A stretch of 52,956 bases of DNA from Treponema sp. (GCA_031266775.1 JAISAQ010000023.1:1-52956); one strand, 5' to 3'. Positions 15,984-25,429 are shown, counted from the stretch's first letter. Notes: generated from the sequence alone by a model not told the origin. Made by a program: numbers and translations.

Positions 15984-17165
15984 ATGGGTATGCGCGCGAA
16001 CATTAAAAAACTTTTGGGCTGGGGTCTTAACTCGCTTTCGGGGAAGATACACCATATCGTCTACAGGCCCAAAAGGAGCGCGAGTCCCCTTGCCGACAGG
16101 ACTCTTGCCGATGCGCTCCGGCTTGCGGAACTTCCTTCTCCCTGTCCCGGCGAAGAAAAACGGGCCGCTTTTGTACGGAAACGGCTTGCCGGCGCCGGCC
16201 TTGCCCCGGTGACGGTTAAAGGGGAAGGCGGCGGCCTTCTGGTCCGGCTTGATCCTCCCGGAGAGGGAAAACGTCCGCCCATTCTTCTTTACACCGGTTT
16301 GCGGTCATACCGCTGGCATCCTACGGAGAGTCTTGCCAGGCTCGACCGCGAAAACGCCGAAGGCGCGGGGCTTTCAGGCGCCCTTGGGCCGGCCGCGCTG
16401 CTTTCTCTGGCAGAAAGGATCGCATCAGGACGCCTCCGCGTGAACCGCGGGATAATTCTGTTCTTTTCGGTCCTGTCCCCCGCCGATCCCGAAAACCAGT
16501 ACCATACGCTTCTTGATGAACTGGGGGAAAAGCCCGCCGCCGTCGTCGGGCTGCGGGGCTTCTCGCTGGGGCTCATTATCCGCCCGCGCGCTTTTTGCAG
16601 GCAGCGGATCACCTTCCCGCCGCCCCCGGGGCAGAGCGAAAAATACAGGGAGTACGCGGCGGCGGACGCCGCGGTCTCTACAAGCGGGTATCTTCTGGAA
16701 AAAAGCCGCGAAAACGGGGTGGATTTTCACATACGCCGCATAGAGGGGGGCGTTTCAGGCGGGGACGGCGGGGCCGTTCTTGAAACGGATACGGAGGCTT
16801 CGGACGGCGGCCTGCTTGCCCAATTTACGGATCTGGTGAAATCCGAGGCGGAAAGGCGGGCGGGCGAAGCGGGGATAAGCGCCGGAGTACAGATCCTGTC
16901 TTTTGTTTCTCCCGGCGATCCTGCTGTGAGCAGGGGGCTTTTTGACATTCTGATGACGGTAATGAGGAAGGAGCGCGTGAGAATCAGGGAAGAAGACGGC
17001 ATGGATACGGCGGGCCTCTTTTCGGCGGAAGGCATACCGGCCCTTTCGCTGGGTCTTGCCTTGGGAAGGGCGGAAGCGTCGTATGACATTGTCGGCATCG
17101 CGTCGGTGGAAAAGGGCCGGCGGCTTCTTGAGCGTTTCATCGTTTCCATGGGGGAAAAACTGTGA
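15984..17165 (+). CDS. M20-like peptidase fold, probably catalytically inactive
   Basis: 393 aa. Layout resembles M20 di/tripeptidases: a front metal-binding half, a central lid-like insert (about 210-300) and a C-terminal half ending SYDIVGIASVEKGRRLLERF. The expected metal ligands look lost: where M20 enzymes have H-x-D this protein has LLYTGLRSYRWHPTE, the 'GxDDK' region reads GLSGALGPA, and the catalytic Glu-Glu region reads FFSVLSPADPEN. It overlaps gpgS by 4 nt, so a structural or regulatory role in that pathway is possible. A weak promoter (TGGACA, 17 bp, TACGAT) ends at 15967. Confidence 0.55.
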   Translation: MGMRANIKKLLGWGLNSLSGKIHHIVYRPKRSASPLADRTLADALRLAELPSPCPGEEKRAAFVRKRLAGAGLAPVTVKGEGGGLLVRLDPPGEGKRPPILLYTGLRSYRWHPTESLARLDRENAEGAGLSGALGPAALLSLAERIASGRLRVNRGIILFFSVLSPADPENQYHTLLDELGEKPAAVVGLRGFSLGLIIRPRAFCRQRITFPPPPGQSEKYREYAAADAAVSTSGYLLEKSRENGVDFHIRRIEGGVSGGDGGAVLETDTEASDGGLLAQFTDLVKSEAERRAGEAGISAGVQILSFVSPGDPAVSRGLFDILMTVMRKERVRIREEDGMDTAGLFSAEGIPALSLGLALGRAEASYDIVGIASVEKGRRLLERFIVSMGEKL

Positions 17166-18160
17166 CACCAGGCGGCATACTGGGCCGGACATGGCATCAT
17201 TCCCGCTTCGAAGACATACCGCGCCTGGTTGAATTAAAGGAAAAGAAGGGTCTTACAATTTCGCTTGCCTTTCCAACGCTGAACGAAGAGCGGACCATAG
17301 GAAAAGAGATCCTCGTGATGCGCACCGAACTCATGGACCGTTACCGCCTTGTGGATGAGCTTGCCGTCATCGATTCGTCTTCCAGCGACAAAACCCGGCA
17401 GGTAGCCGGACGTTTTGGCGCGCGGGTTATTGCCTCAAAAACAATACTCCCCAAATACGGCAGTTTCCGGGGCAAAGGTGAAAATCTCTGGAAGAGCCTC
17501 TATGCCCTTGAAGGGGACATTATCGTCTGGGTGGACGCCGACATTTCGAACATTGCGCCGAAATTTGTCTACGGGCTTGTCGGCCCGCTGCTTGAGGATG
17601 ACGATATTTCCTATGTCAAGGCCTTTTACCAGCGGCCCCTGAGGGCGGCGGTTCACCCGCCCGGGGGCAAGCCGGTGGAAAACATTATCGCCCCTGCGGG
17701 CGGCGGGCGCGTTACGGAAATACTTGTCCGTCCTGTTTTTTCGCTTTTTTATCCTGAACTTGCCGCCCTTGTTCAGCCCCTTTCAGGCGAATACGCGGGA
17801 AGGCGCGCCCTCCTGGAACGGCTGCCGTTTTCGGTGGGTTACGGCGTTGAATTGGGCCATCTTATCGACATTCTGGAGCTTTCAGGCAGCGGGGCCATTG
17901 CCCAGGTGGATCTGGATGTACGCATACACCGCAACCAGGCGGTTTCGTCCCTGGGGAAGATGTCCTTCGGCATACTTAACACACTTTTTTCGCGGCTTGA
18001 AAAATCGGGCTCCGCCCACATGCTCCGCGAACCGGGGGAAAAATACATCTCGCTTGAAAAGGGAAACGACTTTCACCGCGTCAGGGAAACAGAGATTCCC
18101 GCCGCCGAAAGGCCCCCCATGATCGAAATAGGGGAGTACCGGGAAAAATTCAAAAAATGA
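17162..18160 (+). CDS. gpgS: Glucosyl-3-phosphoglycerate synthase
   Basis: 332 aa GT81/GT2-type glycosyltransferase expected to transfer glucose from NDP-glucose to 3-phosphoglycerate, the first step to glucosylglycerate. Seen: a nucleotide-sugar fold start (ISLAFPTLNEERTIGKEI), the DXD-type WVDADISN (about 122), GGGRVTEILVRP (about 180) and the family signature QPLSGEYAGRRALLERLPF then VGYGVELGHLIDI. GTG start overlapping the previous gene by 4 nt. An ATG further in would lose the N-terminal helix. The product could be a compatible solute. Convergent with the TraB-like gene. Confidence 0.85.
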   Translation: MTPGGILGRTWHHSRFEDIPRLVELKEKKGLTISLAFPTLNEERTIGKEILVMRTELMDRYRLVDELAVIDSSSSDKTRQVAGRFGARVIASKTILPKYGSFRGKGENLWKSLYALEGDIIVWVDADISNIAPKFVYGLVGPLLEDDDISYVKAFYQRPLRAAVHPPGGKPVENIIAPAGGGRVTEILVRPVFSLFYPELAALVQPLSGEYAGRRALLERLPFSVGYGVELGHLIDILELSGSGAIAQVDLDVRIHRNQAVSSLGKMSFGILNTLFSRLEKSGSAHMLREPGEKYISLEKGNDFHRVRETEIPAAERPPMIEIGEYREKFKK

Positions 18161-18188
18161 GCCTTCGCGCGGCAAGCCGCGGGGTTCT

Positions 18189-19370
18189 TTATTTGAAGAG
18201 CTGCCCCGCGAGGCCGGGAATGGAAATAATGTTTCCGGCGACTCCTCCCAGGCTCGAAAGAAAAAAGACCAGAAGGGCCCTGAGAATACGGTTCCGGTAT
18301 ATCCCCTTTATGCTTGTAATGTCTTCGTTGATGTTTTGCGCGTCTTCTACCCTGGGTTTGCGCATGTACGCCTGGGCAAGGCCGGAAAAAAGCCCCACTC
18401 CGATAAAGGGGCTCAGCGTGGCGACAGGCGCCCCGGCAAAGGTCGCTATAATGGCAAGCGGGTGGGCCAGCGCGATAAGGCTGCCCAGGGCGGCAAGCGA
18501 TCCGTTCCAGAGGACCCAGCGGAGAAGCATTGCAAGGCTTCCCCCCGCGCCGGAACGCAGAAAGCCCAGCGCGACAAGGGCAATGATAATAATGGGGAAG
18601 ATCCACCCCGCCGCCTTTGAAAGCGGGCTTCGCGGGGGAACACGATCCAGTTCCGAAACATCGGAATCTTCCCTGCCCGCCGCCATGTTTTCAAGATGGG
18701 CCTTTATGCCCGCAAGATGTCCCGCGCCTACCACCGCCGCCGTATTCTCCCTGCCGACGGCGGTCCAGATCTTCGCCGCAAGATAGCGGTCGCGTTCGTC
18801 GATCAGCGTTTCCTTTACAGGGGGAAGGTAGTCCGCCAGTTCCGACATCATGCCGTCAAGTTCGCTGCGTTTTTTAAGGTTTTCGATTTCCGCCTCGCCG
18901 AGTTTTTCCGTGGTAAAGGCCCCCGAAAGAAGGGACGCCATTAGTTTGCTTTTGTTCCAGAGGCCGCAGCGGGCCCAGGCGCGGCGAAGGGTAATCTGTA
19001 CCTCACGGTCGCAGAAGGCGAAAGGAATGCCCAGCTCTTTTGCCGTAAGGACGGCGGTTTTCATCTCCTCGCCGGGTTTTACTCCCATCTCATTTCCCAG
19101 CCGCCGCTGAAAGCCCGAAAGCACAAGATTGGCGATAAGAAGAAAGCCCTTGCCTTCGCGGAACACCCGCGTTACGTTGAGTTTTTCCCAGTTGTCCTTT
19201 TCCGAAATGGACGCGTAACGGGCCTCGTCCAGCTCCACGCAGACCACGCCGGGCTTTTCTTCCCGTATGACGCGGTCAACTTCGGCTATGCTTTCCCTTG
19301 ATATATGGGCGGTCCCAATGAGGATTATGTCCCGGCCACAGACGCTCATGCGCAGCAGATTGTCGTTCAT
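18189..19370 (-). CDS. TraB/PrgY-like membrane protein
   Basis: 393 aa. TraB domain: ILIGTAHISRESIAEVDRVI (about 15-35), VCVELDEARY (about 43-52), FAFCDREVQITLRRAW, and VVGAGHLAGIKAHL, carrying the conserved G-x-x-H elements of the family. The C-terminus has about four hydrophobic membrane segments (WIFPIIIIALVALGFL, then several from LLRWVLWNG onward). The biochemical role is unknown; the Enterococcus relative PrgY limits peptide pheromone activity. It overlaps the DHH gene start by 4 nt and is the last gene of a three-gene operon. Confidence 0.85.
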   Translation of the reverse strand: MNDNLLRMSVCGRDIILIGTAHISRESIAEVDRVIREEKPGVVCVELDEARYASISEKDNWEKLNVTRVFREGKGFLLIANLVLSGFQRRLGNEMGVKPGEEMKTAVLTAKELGIPFAFCDREVQITLRRAWARCGLWNKSKLMASLLSGAFTTEKLGEAEIENLKKRSELDGMMSELADYLPPVKETLIDERDRYLAAKIWTAVGRENTAAVVGAGHLAGIKAHLENMAAGREDSDVSELDRVPPRSPLSKAAGWIFPIIIIALVALGFLRSGAGGSLAMLLRWVLWNGSLAALGSLIALAHPLAIIATFAGAPVATLSPFIGVGLFSGLAQAYMRKPRVEDAQNINEDITSIKGIYRNRILRALLVFFLSSLGGVAGNIISIPGLAGQLFK

Positions 19371-20374
19371 TGATGTTCTCCTGTTTTTTCCATGGCGTCC
19401 GTAAAACGCCGGAACAGTTCTTTTTCGCTTATGCTGACGGCAGGATCAATGACGCCTCCCGCCATATAATCGTGGCCGCCTCCTTCCCCTATGTCCCTGA
19501 GCGCCTCCCGTATGACAAGGGCGGCGGAGACGGCGGGGTCGCGGGAACGGACCGACACACGGCGCTCCGTTCCGTCATCTTCTATAATAACCGTAACGAA
19601 AATTTCCCTGAAGCGCAGAAAAAAATCGGCCAGAATGGCGATAACTTCCTGCGAGGTTTCAAGCGGAATGCGGGAAAAGAGCATCCTGCCCTGCAGCCGG
19701 ACACGGGTTACCGCCTCCTCAAAAGCGGGAAGGTTCTGCGTTGAAAGGGACGCCTTGACAACCCTTGTACTGTATTCCCAGTCCCCCGCGGAGAAGAGCC
19801 GGTGCAGGGCGTCCATGTCGGCCTTTGTTACGCGGCGGGAAAGAAAGTCGGTGTCCATCTCTATGCCCATGAGCAGGGCCGTGGCGGTTTTTCGGTCCGG
19901 GGCAAGTCCCGCCTCTTTCCAGTAGCCGGCGATAATGGCGGCGCAGGAGCCGTAGCCTGTCCTGATGTCGGTAAAGGGACAATCGGGAAGATCCGAGTTG
20001 GCGTGGTGATCTACCACGCCGAAAAGAAAATCCGTTGCCGGCCGGGCGTTGGTATTGGTGGGGTTTCCGTCAACGACGATGCACGGCGCCTGGCGCAGAT
20101 CCTTTGCCATGCCTCGAATGGGGCGCAGCGGAATTTCAAGATCCCGTATCATGGTTTTAAGCGAAAAACTGTTGATGATTCCCCGGTAACACAGACAGGT
20201 TTCAATGCCGCGTTTTTCCAGAAGCCGGGCAAGGGCAAAGGCCGAAGCCGCCGCGTCATGATCGGGAAAATCATGAGTCTGAATAACCGCCGTTCCCTTT
20301 TTCCCGCCGCCGAAATGGTCTTCCAGCAGCGCCGTCATGCGGGAAAAACCCCCGGACGGGTTCGCCCTGGCCAT
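19367..20374 (-). CDS. DHH-family phosphoesterase (NrnA-like)
   Basis: 335 aa. DHH/DHHA1 phosphoesterase likely acting on short oligonucleotides, pAp or a cyclic-dinucleotide product. Metal-binding motifs: THDFPDHDAAAS (about 33-44), CIVVDGNP, and the diagnostic VVDHHANSDLP (about 130). The DHHA1 motif GEGGGHDYMAGGVID is at the C-terminus. The standard DHHA1 substrate-binding GGGH is intact. Overlaps both neighbours (1 nt upstream, 4 nt downstream), so it is translated within the lipoprotein-DHH-TraB operon. The exact substrate cannot be read from sequence. Confidence 0.85.
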   Translation of the reverse strand: MARANPSGGFSRMTALLEDHFGGGKKGTAVIQTHDFPDHDAAASAFALARLLEKRGIETCLCYRGIINSFSLKTMIRDLEIPLRPIRGMAKDLRQAPCIVVDGNPTNTNARPATDFLFGVVDHHANSDLPDCPFTDIRTGYGSCAAIIAGYWKEAGLAPDRKTATALLMGIEMDTDFLSRRVTKADMDALHRLFSAGDWEYSTRVVKASLSTQNLPAFEEAVTRVRLQGRMLFSRIPLETSQEVIAILADFFLRFREIFVTVIIEDDGTERRVSVRSRDPAVSAALVIREALRDIGEGGGHDYMAGGVIDPAVSISEKELFRRFTDAMEKTGEHQ

Positions 20375-21852
20375 CAGGAGCCCGGATTGCCGCCGGACGG
20401 GCGGTCTTCGTTCGCGCCTGAAATACCGAGATTCCGCTCTTCAACAATAATCTGGTTAAGCCTCCATTCGGGAATGGCCCGCCTGTCCAGTTCCAGAACG
20501 CGGAGGAAGTACCTGTCCGCAAGAATCCTGTTTCCCCGTATGTCGTAGTAGTTGGCAAGGTAGTACAGCATGCGGGCCTTTTTGTCGGGGTCCTTTTCCT
20601 GATCGATGCGGATGGCAAGATCGTTGTCTCCCGTAAGATCGTGGTAAAGCCGGAGCATGTACCAGTCCAGCGTTTCCCGTTCAAAGCGCCGCAGCGTCTG
20701 CTCCAGAAACTGCCGGGGATCGCCTGCCTTCCCCGCCCGCATCCAGTTCACCGCCGCAAGCAGCGCGTAGGTCGAGTCCTTTGGAGCCCGGCGGGACGCC
20801 TCAAGGAAATTGTCCCGCGCTTCGGCCCAGAGGCGCTTGCGCATTTTGATGATCCCAAGCCCCTCGAAGGCAAAGTAATACTCCGGCTTGAGCCGGGCCA
20901 GCGTTGTATAGTCCCTTTCGGCGCCGTCGTAATTTCCCAGATCGTCTTTGATGCCGGCGGAATACACATAGGCCAGAAAGTTGCCCGGATCAATGCCCTC
21001 CGCCCGGTTAAATTCGTCAAGCGCGTCTTCTTTCCGGTTCAGATCAAGCAGAATGTTTCCCCGGTCTACGGCTATCCAGTAGTTGTTTTTATCCAGTTCC
21101 TTCGCCCTGTCAATGTCGGCAAGGGCTTCCTTTGGGTATCCTTCCGCGCGGTAAAGCCTGGCCCTTTCGCTCAGGGGTACGAACCACGCCGGGTGCAGCC
21201 TGACCGCCTGGTTAAGAAAGCGTTCGGCGTTTTTTGGATCGCGGTTATAGCGGTACACAAGAGCCCGTCCCACAAGGGCGTCCCCGTTGTCCGGCTCGGC
21301 CGCAAGGACGCGGTCGAAATAACCGGCCGCCGTTCTAAGGGATCTGGCCCTTAAGCTGATGTTCCCGAGTTCCACCAGCGCCTCGGCATTCTTTGGATCC
21401 TGGCGGAGGAGCCCTTCCAGCACGTTCCGCTGTTCCCTTTCGTTTCCCGAAGCCCCGTGAACGGCGGCAAGCGTCAGTATGGCTTTGGGGTTTCCGGGAT
21501 CTTCCGCAAGCACGCCGTCAACTGCCGCGCGGGCTTCTTCCGTCTTTCCCGCCGCGGCCAGCACCGGCGCTTTAAGGAGCCGTATACTGCTGTCTTCCGC
21601 TTCGGCGGGATCTATCTTTTCAAAAAGCGCCAGGGCCCCTTCGCTGTCTCCCCTGCCCAGAAGATCGGCTATGCGGGCAAGAATGGTCATGGTATCGGCC
21701 GCCTCGGGAATTTCTTCCGTAACCGTTTCGGGCCCTGAAATTCCGGGGGCTGTTTCCGGCCTTTGGACGGCCGCTTTTTCCATTCCGGCGCACGCGAGGA
21801 TCACAAGCGGCGCAAGAAGAAAACACGGCAGCCTTAGTTGATGGTACGTCAT
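20374..21852 (-). CDS. TPR-repeat lipoprotein
   Basis: 492 aa. Signal sequence with lipobox LVILAC, Cys at about residue 21, then about ten tetratricopeptide repeats (for example NAEALVELGNISLRARSLRTA and NYWIAVDRGNILLDL). Likely a periplasm-facing scaffold for protein contacts. First gene of the operon. The promoter at 21860-21889 would start the mRNA about 1 nt before the ATG, and no ribosome binding site is visible, so the gene is probably leaderless. No earlier or later start preserves the signal peptide. Confidence 0.85.
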   Translation of the reverse strand: MTYHQLRLPCFLLAPLVILACAGMEKAAVQRPETAPGISGPETVTEEIPEAADTMTILARIADLLGRGDSEGALALFEKIDPAEAEDSSIRLLKAPVLAAAGKTEEARAAVDGVLAEDPGNPKAILTLAAVHGASGNEREQRNVLEGLLRQDPKNAEALVELGNISLRARSLRTAAGYFDRVLAAEPDNGDALVGRALVYRYNRDPKNAERFLNQAVRLHPAWFVPLSERARLYRAEGYPKEALADIDRAKELDKNNYWIAVDRGNILLDLNRKEDALDEFNRAEGIDPGNFLAYVYSAGIKDDLGNYDGAERDYTTLARLKPEYYFAFEGLGIIKMRKRLWAEARDNFLEASRRAPKDSTYALLAAVNWMRAGKAGDPRQFLEQTLRRFERETLDWYMLRLYHDLTGDNDLAIRIDQEKDPDKKARMLYYLANYYDIRGNRILADRYFLRVLELDRRAIPEWRLNQIIVEERNLGISGANEDRPSGGNPGS

Positions 21853-21859
21853 TGCCTAC

Positions 21860-21889
21860 AGTATACAGAACGGTTCGGAACGCTTGCAA
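21860..21889 (-). promoter_or_regulatory. Promoter of the TPR lipoprotein operon
   Basis: - strand: -35 TTGCAA (21884-21889), 18-bp spacer, -10 TATACT (21860-21865). Predicted transcription start 21853, next to the ATG at 21852. Confidence 0.6.
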
Positions 21890-21920
21890 GGCTGTCCGGG
21901 TATAGGGCATTATAGTAGGG

Positions 21921-23729
21921 ATGAAAAAGCCGGCCCTTCCCCGATGTGGCGTTTTGGTTCTTGTCTATTCGTTTTCACTTTTGATACTGGTGATGGTCCA
22001 GTTTGCCAGGCAGGGGAATTTTACCATGCGCGCCGGGAACATGGTGATAACCGGGCGCTATGCCCCCGAGGAAGATTCCAAAAGTCCTGACGCGGCCGGG
22101 CGGCCGGATGCGCCGGCTTTCCGCCGTTTGCAGGGCGGGGCCGGCGTCTATTTCGGCGGGCTTGAATTCAGCCTTGACGGGCCCGGCGAAGGGCTGGCCC
22201 TGCTGGACGGCTCCGGCGGCAGGGTTCCGGTTCTCCCGGAATTCCTTGTCCTTACCGATGACGCCGCGGTGTTTACCCTTTCGGGGGGAACGGAGCTTTC
22301 CTTTGCCACGCGGTATTCAGGCGGAAGCCCGGAACTGCGGATATCGGCGGCCCTTGACGGGGAAATATCGGCGCTTGAACTGCCCTACAAACCCCTGAAG
22401 TCGTCGCGGGTAAGGAATTCGGGCGGCGGGGAAATGGTAATAAGCTCGGGGGGAACCGACTACACCTTTGGGCGCTCAATAGATGGCGCGGAGGGAAGGC
22501 GGCTTTCCCTTAAGGCAGGCGGCGATTCCGTTTCATACCGGGCCGTGCCGGAAAAGAAGGCCTTTAATCCTGAAGATTTCATTCTTGCCGGGGCGGAAAG
22601 CCGGGAGTCCTATGCAGGGGCTCTGTCGCGCTGGCGGGATCAGAATTTTTCGATCTGGAACCGGGCGGTCCAGACAAGCGCCGATGAAGACGTGGTTATT
22701 GCCTCCGCGGCAGAGGCGGTGCGGAGGGGCGTCTATAGGGCCGCCGTGTCCGCCGTTTCTTCCGCCTTTCTTGGGGGAGCGGGGCGGACCCACGAATCCG
22801 CGGTGTACCTTGGCCGCATGGATAGGGCGCGGGCCTCTTTTACCGCCGCCGAGCGGGACAGGATAAGCCGTGTTTCCCGCCTTATCAACGAAAGATCTTT
22901 AGGGTTCCTTGACGAAAGCCATGTTTTTGAATTCCTCGCCGTGCGCGGTTACCTCAATTTCCTTGGTAGCGGCGTTGAGCTGATACGTTCCGTCGATCCT
23001 TCCTCGCTGTCCCCTGAACTGGCGCCGGGTATTTTTGAGGGCTTCATGGATATGAAGCAGTACCGCGGCCGGGAAGAAAATCCCTTTGAGCGGCTGGCCG
23101 ATCAGGCGTGTTTTGTGATCTCCGGGGGAATGTACAGCGACGGCAGCCGCGTCTTTGTGTTTCAGGGCGGCGCGGCGGATGTCGAATACAACCTGCGGCT
23201 GGGAAGCAGCCTTCTTGCCTGGGCGGAAGATTCGGGCAGCCGCGGCTGGGCCGGTGTGGGACGGTCTCTTGTCCTTTCCGTACTGTCCCTTACAGGCGAA
23301 GACGGGACGCTCCCCGCGTCGCTTGCGGTTTCAGATGACGGGATCATCTCCGAAAATACAGGCCCGCGCCTTACTGCGGCAAGGCTCTACCGCATAATGC
23401 GGGCCGGGGACTATTATCCCCGTGCGGCGGGGATAGGCGCGGGCGTCAACGGCATCTGGGCCTGGACCGCCGCTTCCGCCGTTTCGGCGTCGCAGGAAAA
23501 CAACATTCTTGACATTTCCGTCGGTTTTCCCGCCGGGGAAACCCACTACATGATGATACGGGGGGTACGGCCTTTTACCAAACTACAGCTTTACAACATC
23601 GATTACCGCACCGATCCGCAGTTTGAGCGTTACGATTCTTCGGGCTGGGTTTATCTGCCCGAGGATCAGATCCTTGTCGTTAAAATGAAGCACCGCGCGG
23701 CGGCGGAGCACATCAGGATCTTTTACTGA
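21921..23729 (+). CDS. Hypothetical exported or membrane-anchored protein
   Basis: 602 aa, divergent from the TPR operon. The N-terminus has a membrane anchor or uncleaved signal (GVLVLVYSFSLLILVMVQF, about 10-28). The remainder is Gly/Ser/Ala-rich and probably periplasmic. Residues about 60-190 look beta-rich (GGLEFSLDGPGEGLALLDG), the middle is helical (SAAEAVRRGVYRAAVSAV), and the C-terminus ends WVYLPEDQILVVKMKHR. AGTAGGG precedes the ATG. Not recognised. Likely a spirochaete envelope protein. A long perfect hairpin terminates it. Confidence 0.65.
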   Translation: MKKPALPRCGVLVLVYSFSLLILVMVQFARQGNFTMRAGNMVITGRYAPEEDSKSPDAAGRPDAPAFRRLQGGAGVYFGGLEFSLDGPGEGLALLDGSGGRVPVLPEFLVLTDDAAVFTLSGGTELSFATRYSGGSPELRISAALDGEISALELPYKPLKSSRVRNSGGGEMVISSGGTDYTFGRSIDGAEGRRLSLKAGGDSVSYRAVPEKKAFNPEDFILAGAESRESYAGALSRWRDQNFSIWNRAVQTSADEDVVIASAAEAVRRGVYRAAVSAVSSAFLGGAGRTHESAVYLGRMDRARASFTAAERDRISRVSRLINERSLGFLDESHVFEFLAVRGYLNFLGSGVELIRSVDPSSLSPELAPGIFEGFMDMKQYRGREENPFERLADQACFVISGGMYSDGSRVFVFQGGAADVEYNLRLGSSLLAWAEDSGSRGWAGVGRSLVLSVLSLTGEDGTLPASLAVSDDGIISENTGPRLTAARLYRIMRAGDYYPRAAGIGAGVNGIWAWTAASAVSASQENNILDISVGFPAGETHYMMIRGVRPFTKLQLYNIDYRTDPQFERYDSSGWVYLPEDQILVVKMKHRAAAEHIRIFY

Positions 23730-23731
23730 AA

Positions 23732-23770
23732 GGAACCTCTGGAAACCCAACCAGGGTTTCCAGAGGTTCC
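23732..23770 (+). terminator. Perfect 17-bp stem-loop terminator
   Basis: The 17-bp arms begin GGAACCTCTGG (23732-23748) and close with GGGTTTCCAGAG onward (23754-23770) around the loop AACCA. No T run follows immediately. Part of the right arm recurs at 34659-34675 (GGTTTCCAGAAGTTCC), so it may be a dispersed repeat. Confidence 0.7.
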
Positions 23771-23997
23771 CGGGCTGCCCTAAAGGCTGCCGGGCTGTTT
23801 TCCTGTATTTTTTTCTTCCCTTTTTGGAAGAAATGTGGTAAAATCATCGTATCGTGTGTATAATCTTTGGGAATTGTTGTCTTTAGCGTTGTTTTTAAGG
23901 AAAAATTTGACTTTGTTGTATTCATGAAGTAATTCCGGACGGATAAAATAAGGGCAAGGGCGAAGGTCACATTCGTTGTATGCCCCGAGGAGCCTGA
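23771..23997. other. Intergenic stretch before the GH63-like gene
   Basis: No gene seen. It holds a -10-like TATAAT at 23859-23864 without a matching -35, and the ribosome binding site GAGGAG (about 23987-23992) of the next gene. If that -10 is real, the 5' UTR is about 125 nt, long enough for a regulatory RNA, but no known riboswitch was recognised. Confidence 0.4.
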
Positions 23998-25416
23998 GTG
24001 ACCAAACGTGATTTCCCCAAGATCCATTTTTATGATCAGGATTTTGTCGATATTTACGATAAAACATGGGCGTGGCTGCAGGATTACTGGAATCCGGGAA
24101 CGGACGCCATGGAAGGGAAATTTTTTTCTTACCCCGGCAGTCCCGTAGTCCTCCAGTCGGACGCTATTTTTTCATCGTTTTTTCTGGTGTATTCCAACCG
24201 TATCTACCAGGCGCATCCAACCCTGGATATTTTTTACCAGCGGCAGGAGCCCGATGGCGCGATACGGTTCGCCTATGACATAGCAACCGGTCTTCCCGTG
24301 CCGGACAAGGATAACCCCGAAGGGCTTGGCATACCCCTTTTTGCCTGGGCGGAATTCAACCTGTACCACAAGTCGGCCAACAAGAAACGGGTCAAGGATG
24401 TGCTTCCCATTCTTCACAAATACAACGAATGGATAGACAAGACATTTAAAAAGCCCAACGGCCTTTACCGGGCGCCGCTTTCGGTAACGGGGATGATGAA
24501 TTCCCCAAGGGAAGATACCTATTACGCCATGGATCTTAACACCATGATAGCGATTAACGTGCTTTATATGTCCGCTCTGGCCGATATTCTTAACGACAAG
24601 GATTCGAGTTTTCAATACAAGCGGCAGTATTTTTCCCTCAAGACCCGCATCAATTCCCTTATGTGGGACCCGGAAGACGGTTTCTACTACGATATAGACC
24701 GTCATGAAAAACGCATTCCCGTTAAAACCATCGCCGGCTACTGGCCCCTTCTTGCGGAAATTCCCAACGACGACAAGGCGGAACGCATCATTGCCAAGCT
24801 CTCTGATCCCGGATATTTCGGCGCGCCCCATCCTTTTCCGTCGCTGGCCGTCTGTGAAAAAGCGTACGACGAAAACGGCCGGGGTTACCGGGGCTCCGTA
24901 TTTCCCCATCTGACGTTTATGGTAATAAAGGGCCTTGAACGCTACCAGCGCTGGGAGCTTGCCCGTGAATGCGCCATTCGCCACCTGTACTTCATGCTTG
25001 ATTCCATGAGCGCCGACGGCAGCCACCACAAGGGGAACCTTTGGGAAGCGTATCTTCCCACCAGGGAAGGCCCGGCAAAATGGCCGGGGAAAAGCGACTT
25101 TAACCGCCCCCAGTACCTTGCCTACGACGCCCTTTCCACCATCTGTCTTACCATAGAAAACATCGTGGGGCTTTTTATTTCCCTGCCCCGCAAAACGGTT
25201 GACTGGATCATCCCCAATCTGGAGATCATGGGAATTGAAAATCTTTCGCTCAAAAAAAACATGATCACGATTCTTTCCAACAAAAGCGGCCGGGGCTGGG
25301 AAATACACATGGAAAGCGAAAAACTCTATTATTTTACAATAAACATTCTGGAGAAAAAGAAAAAAACCCTGCCCATTCCGTCCGGGAAGTGTTCCATGCT
25401 GATAGACAAACTGTAG
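23998..25416 (+). CDS. GH63-type glycoside hydrolase (trehalase/glucosylglycerate hydrolase-like)
   Basis: 472 aa. An (alpha/alpha)6-barrel of the GH15/GH37/GH63 type. Seen: WLQDYWNPGTD at the start, an acid-region TYYAMDLNTMIAINV (Asp near 178) and a later GNLWEAYLPTREG (Glu near 350). These positions match the general acid and base of mannosyl- or glucosylglycerate hydrolases, by family recall. The length (about 450-470) fits that subgroup better than trehalases (over 500). No signal peptide, so cytoplasmic. GTG start with GAGGAG 5 nt upstream. With gpgS 6 kb away, glucosylglycerate turnover is the best guess. Confidence 0.65.
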   Translation: MTKRDFPKIHFYDQDFVDIYDKTWAWLQDYWNPGTDAMEGKFFSYPGSPVVLQSDAIFSSFFLVYSNRIYQAHPTLDIFYQRQEPDGAIRFAYDIATGLPVPDKDNPEGLGIPLFAWAEFNLYHKSANKKRVKDVLPILHKYNEWIDKTFKKPNGLYRAPLSVTGMMNSPREDTYYAMDLNTMIAINVLYMSALADILNDKDSSFQYKRQYFSLKTRINSLMWDPEDGFYYDIDRHEKRIPVKTIAGYWPLLAEIPNDDKAERIIAKLSDPGYFGAPHPFPSLAVCEKAYDENGRGYRGSVFPHLTFMVIKGLERYQRWELARECAIRHLYFMLDSMSADGSHHKGNLWEAYLPTREGPAKWPGKSDFNRPQYLAYDALSTICLTIENIVGLFISLPRKTVDWIIPNLEIMGIENLSLKKNMITILSNKSGRGWEIHMESEKLYYFTINILEKKKKTLPIPSGKCSMLIDKL

Positions 25417-25429
25417 GGCCGGTTTCGAG

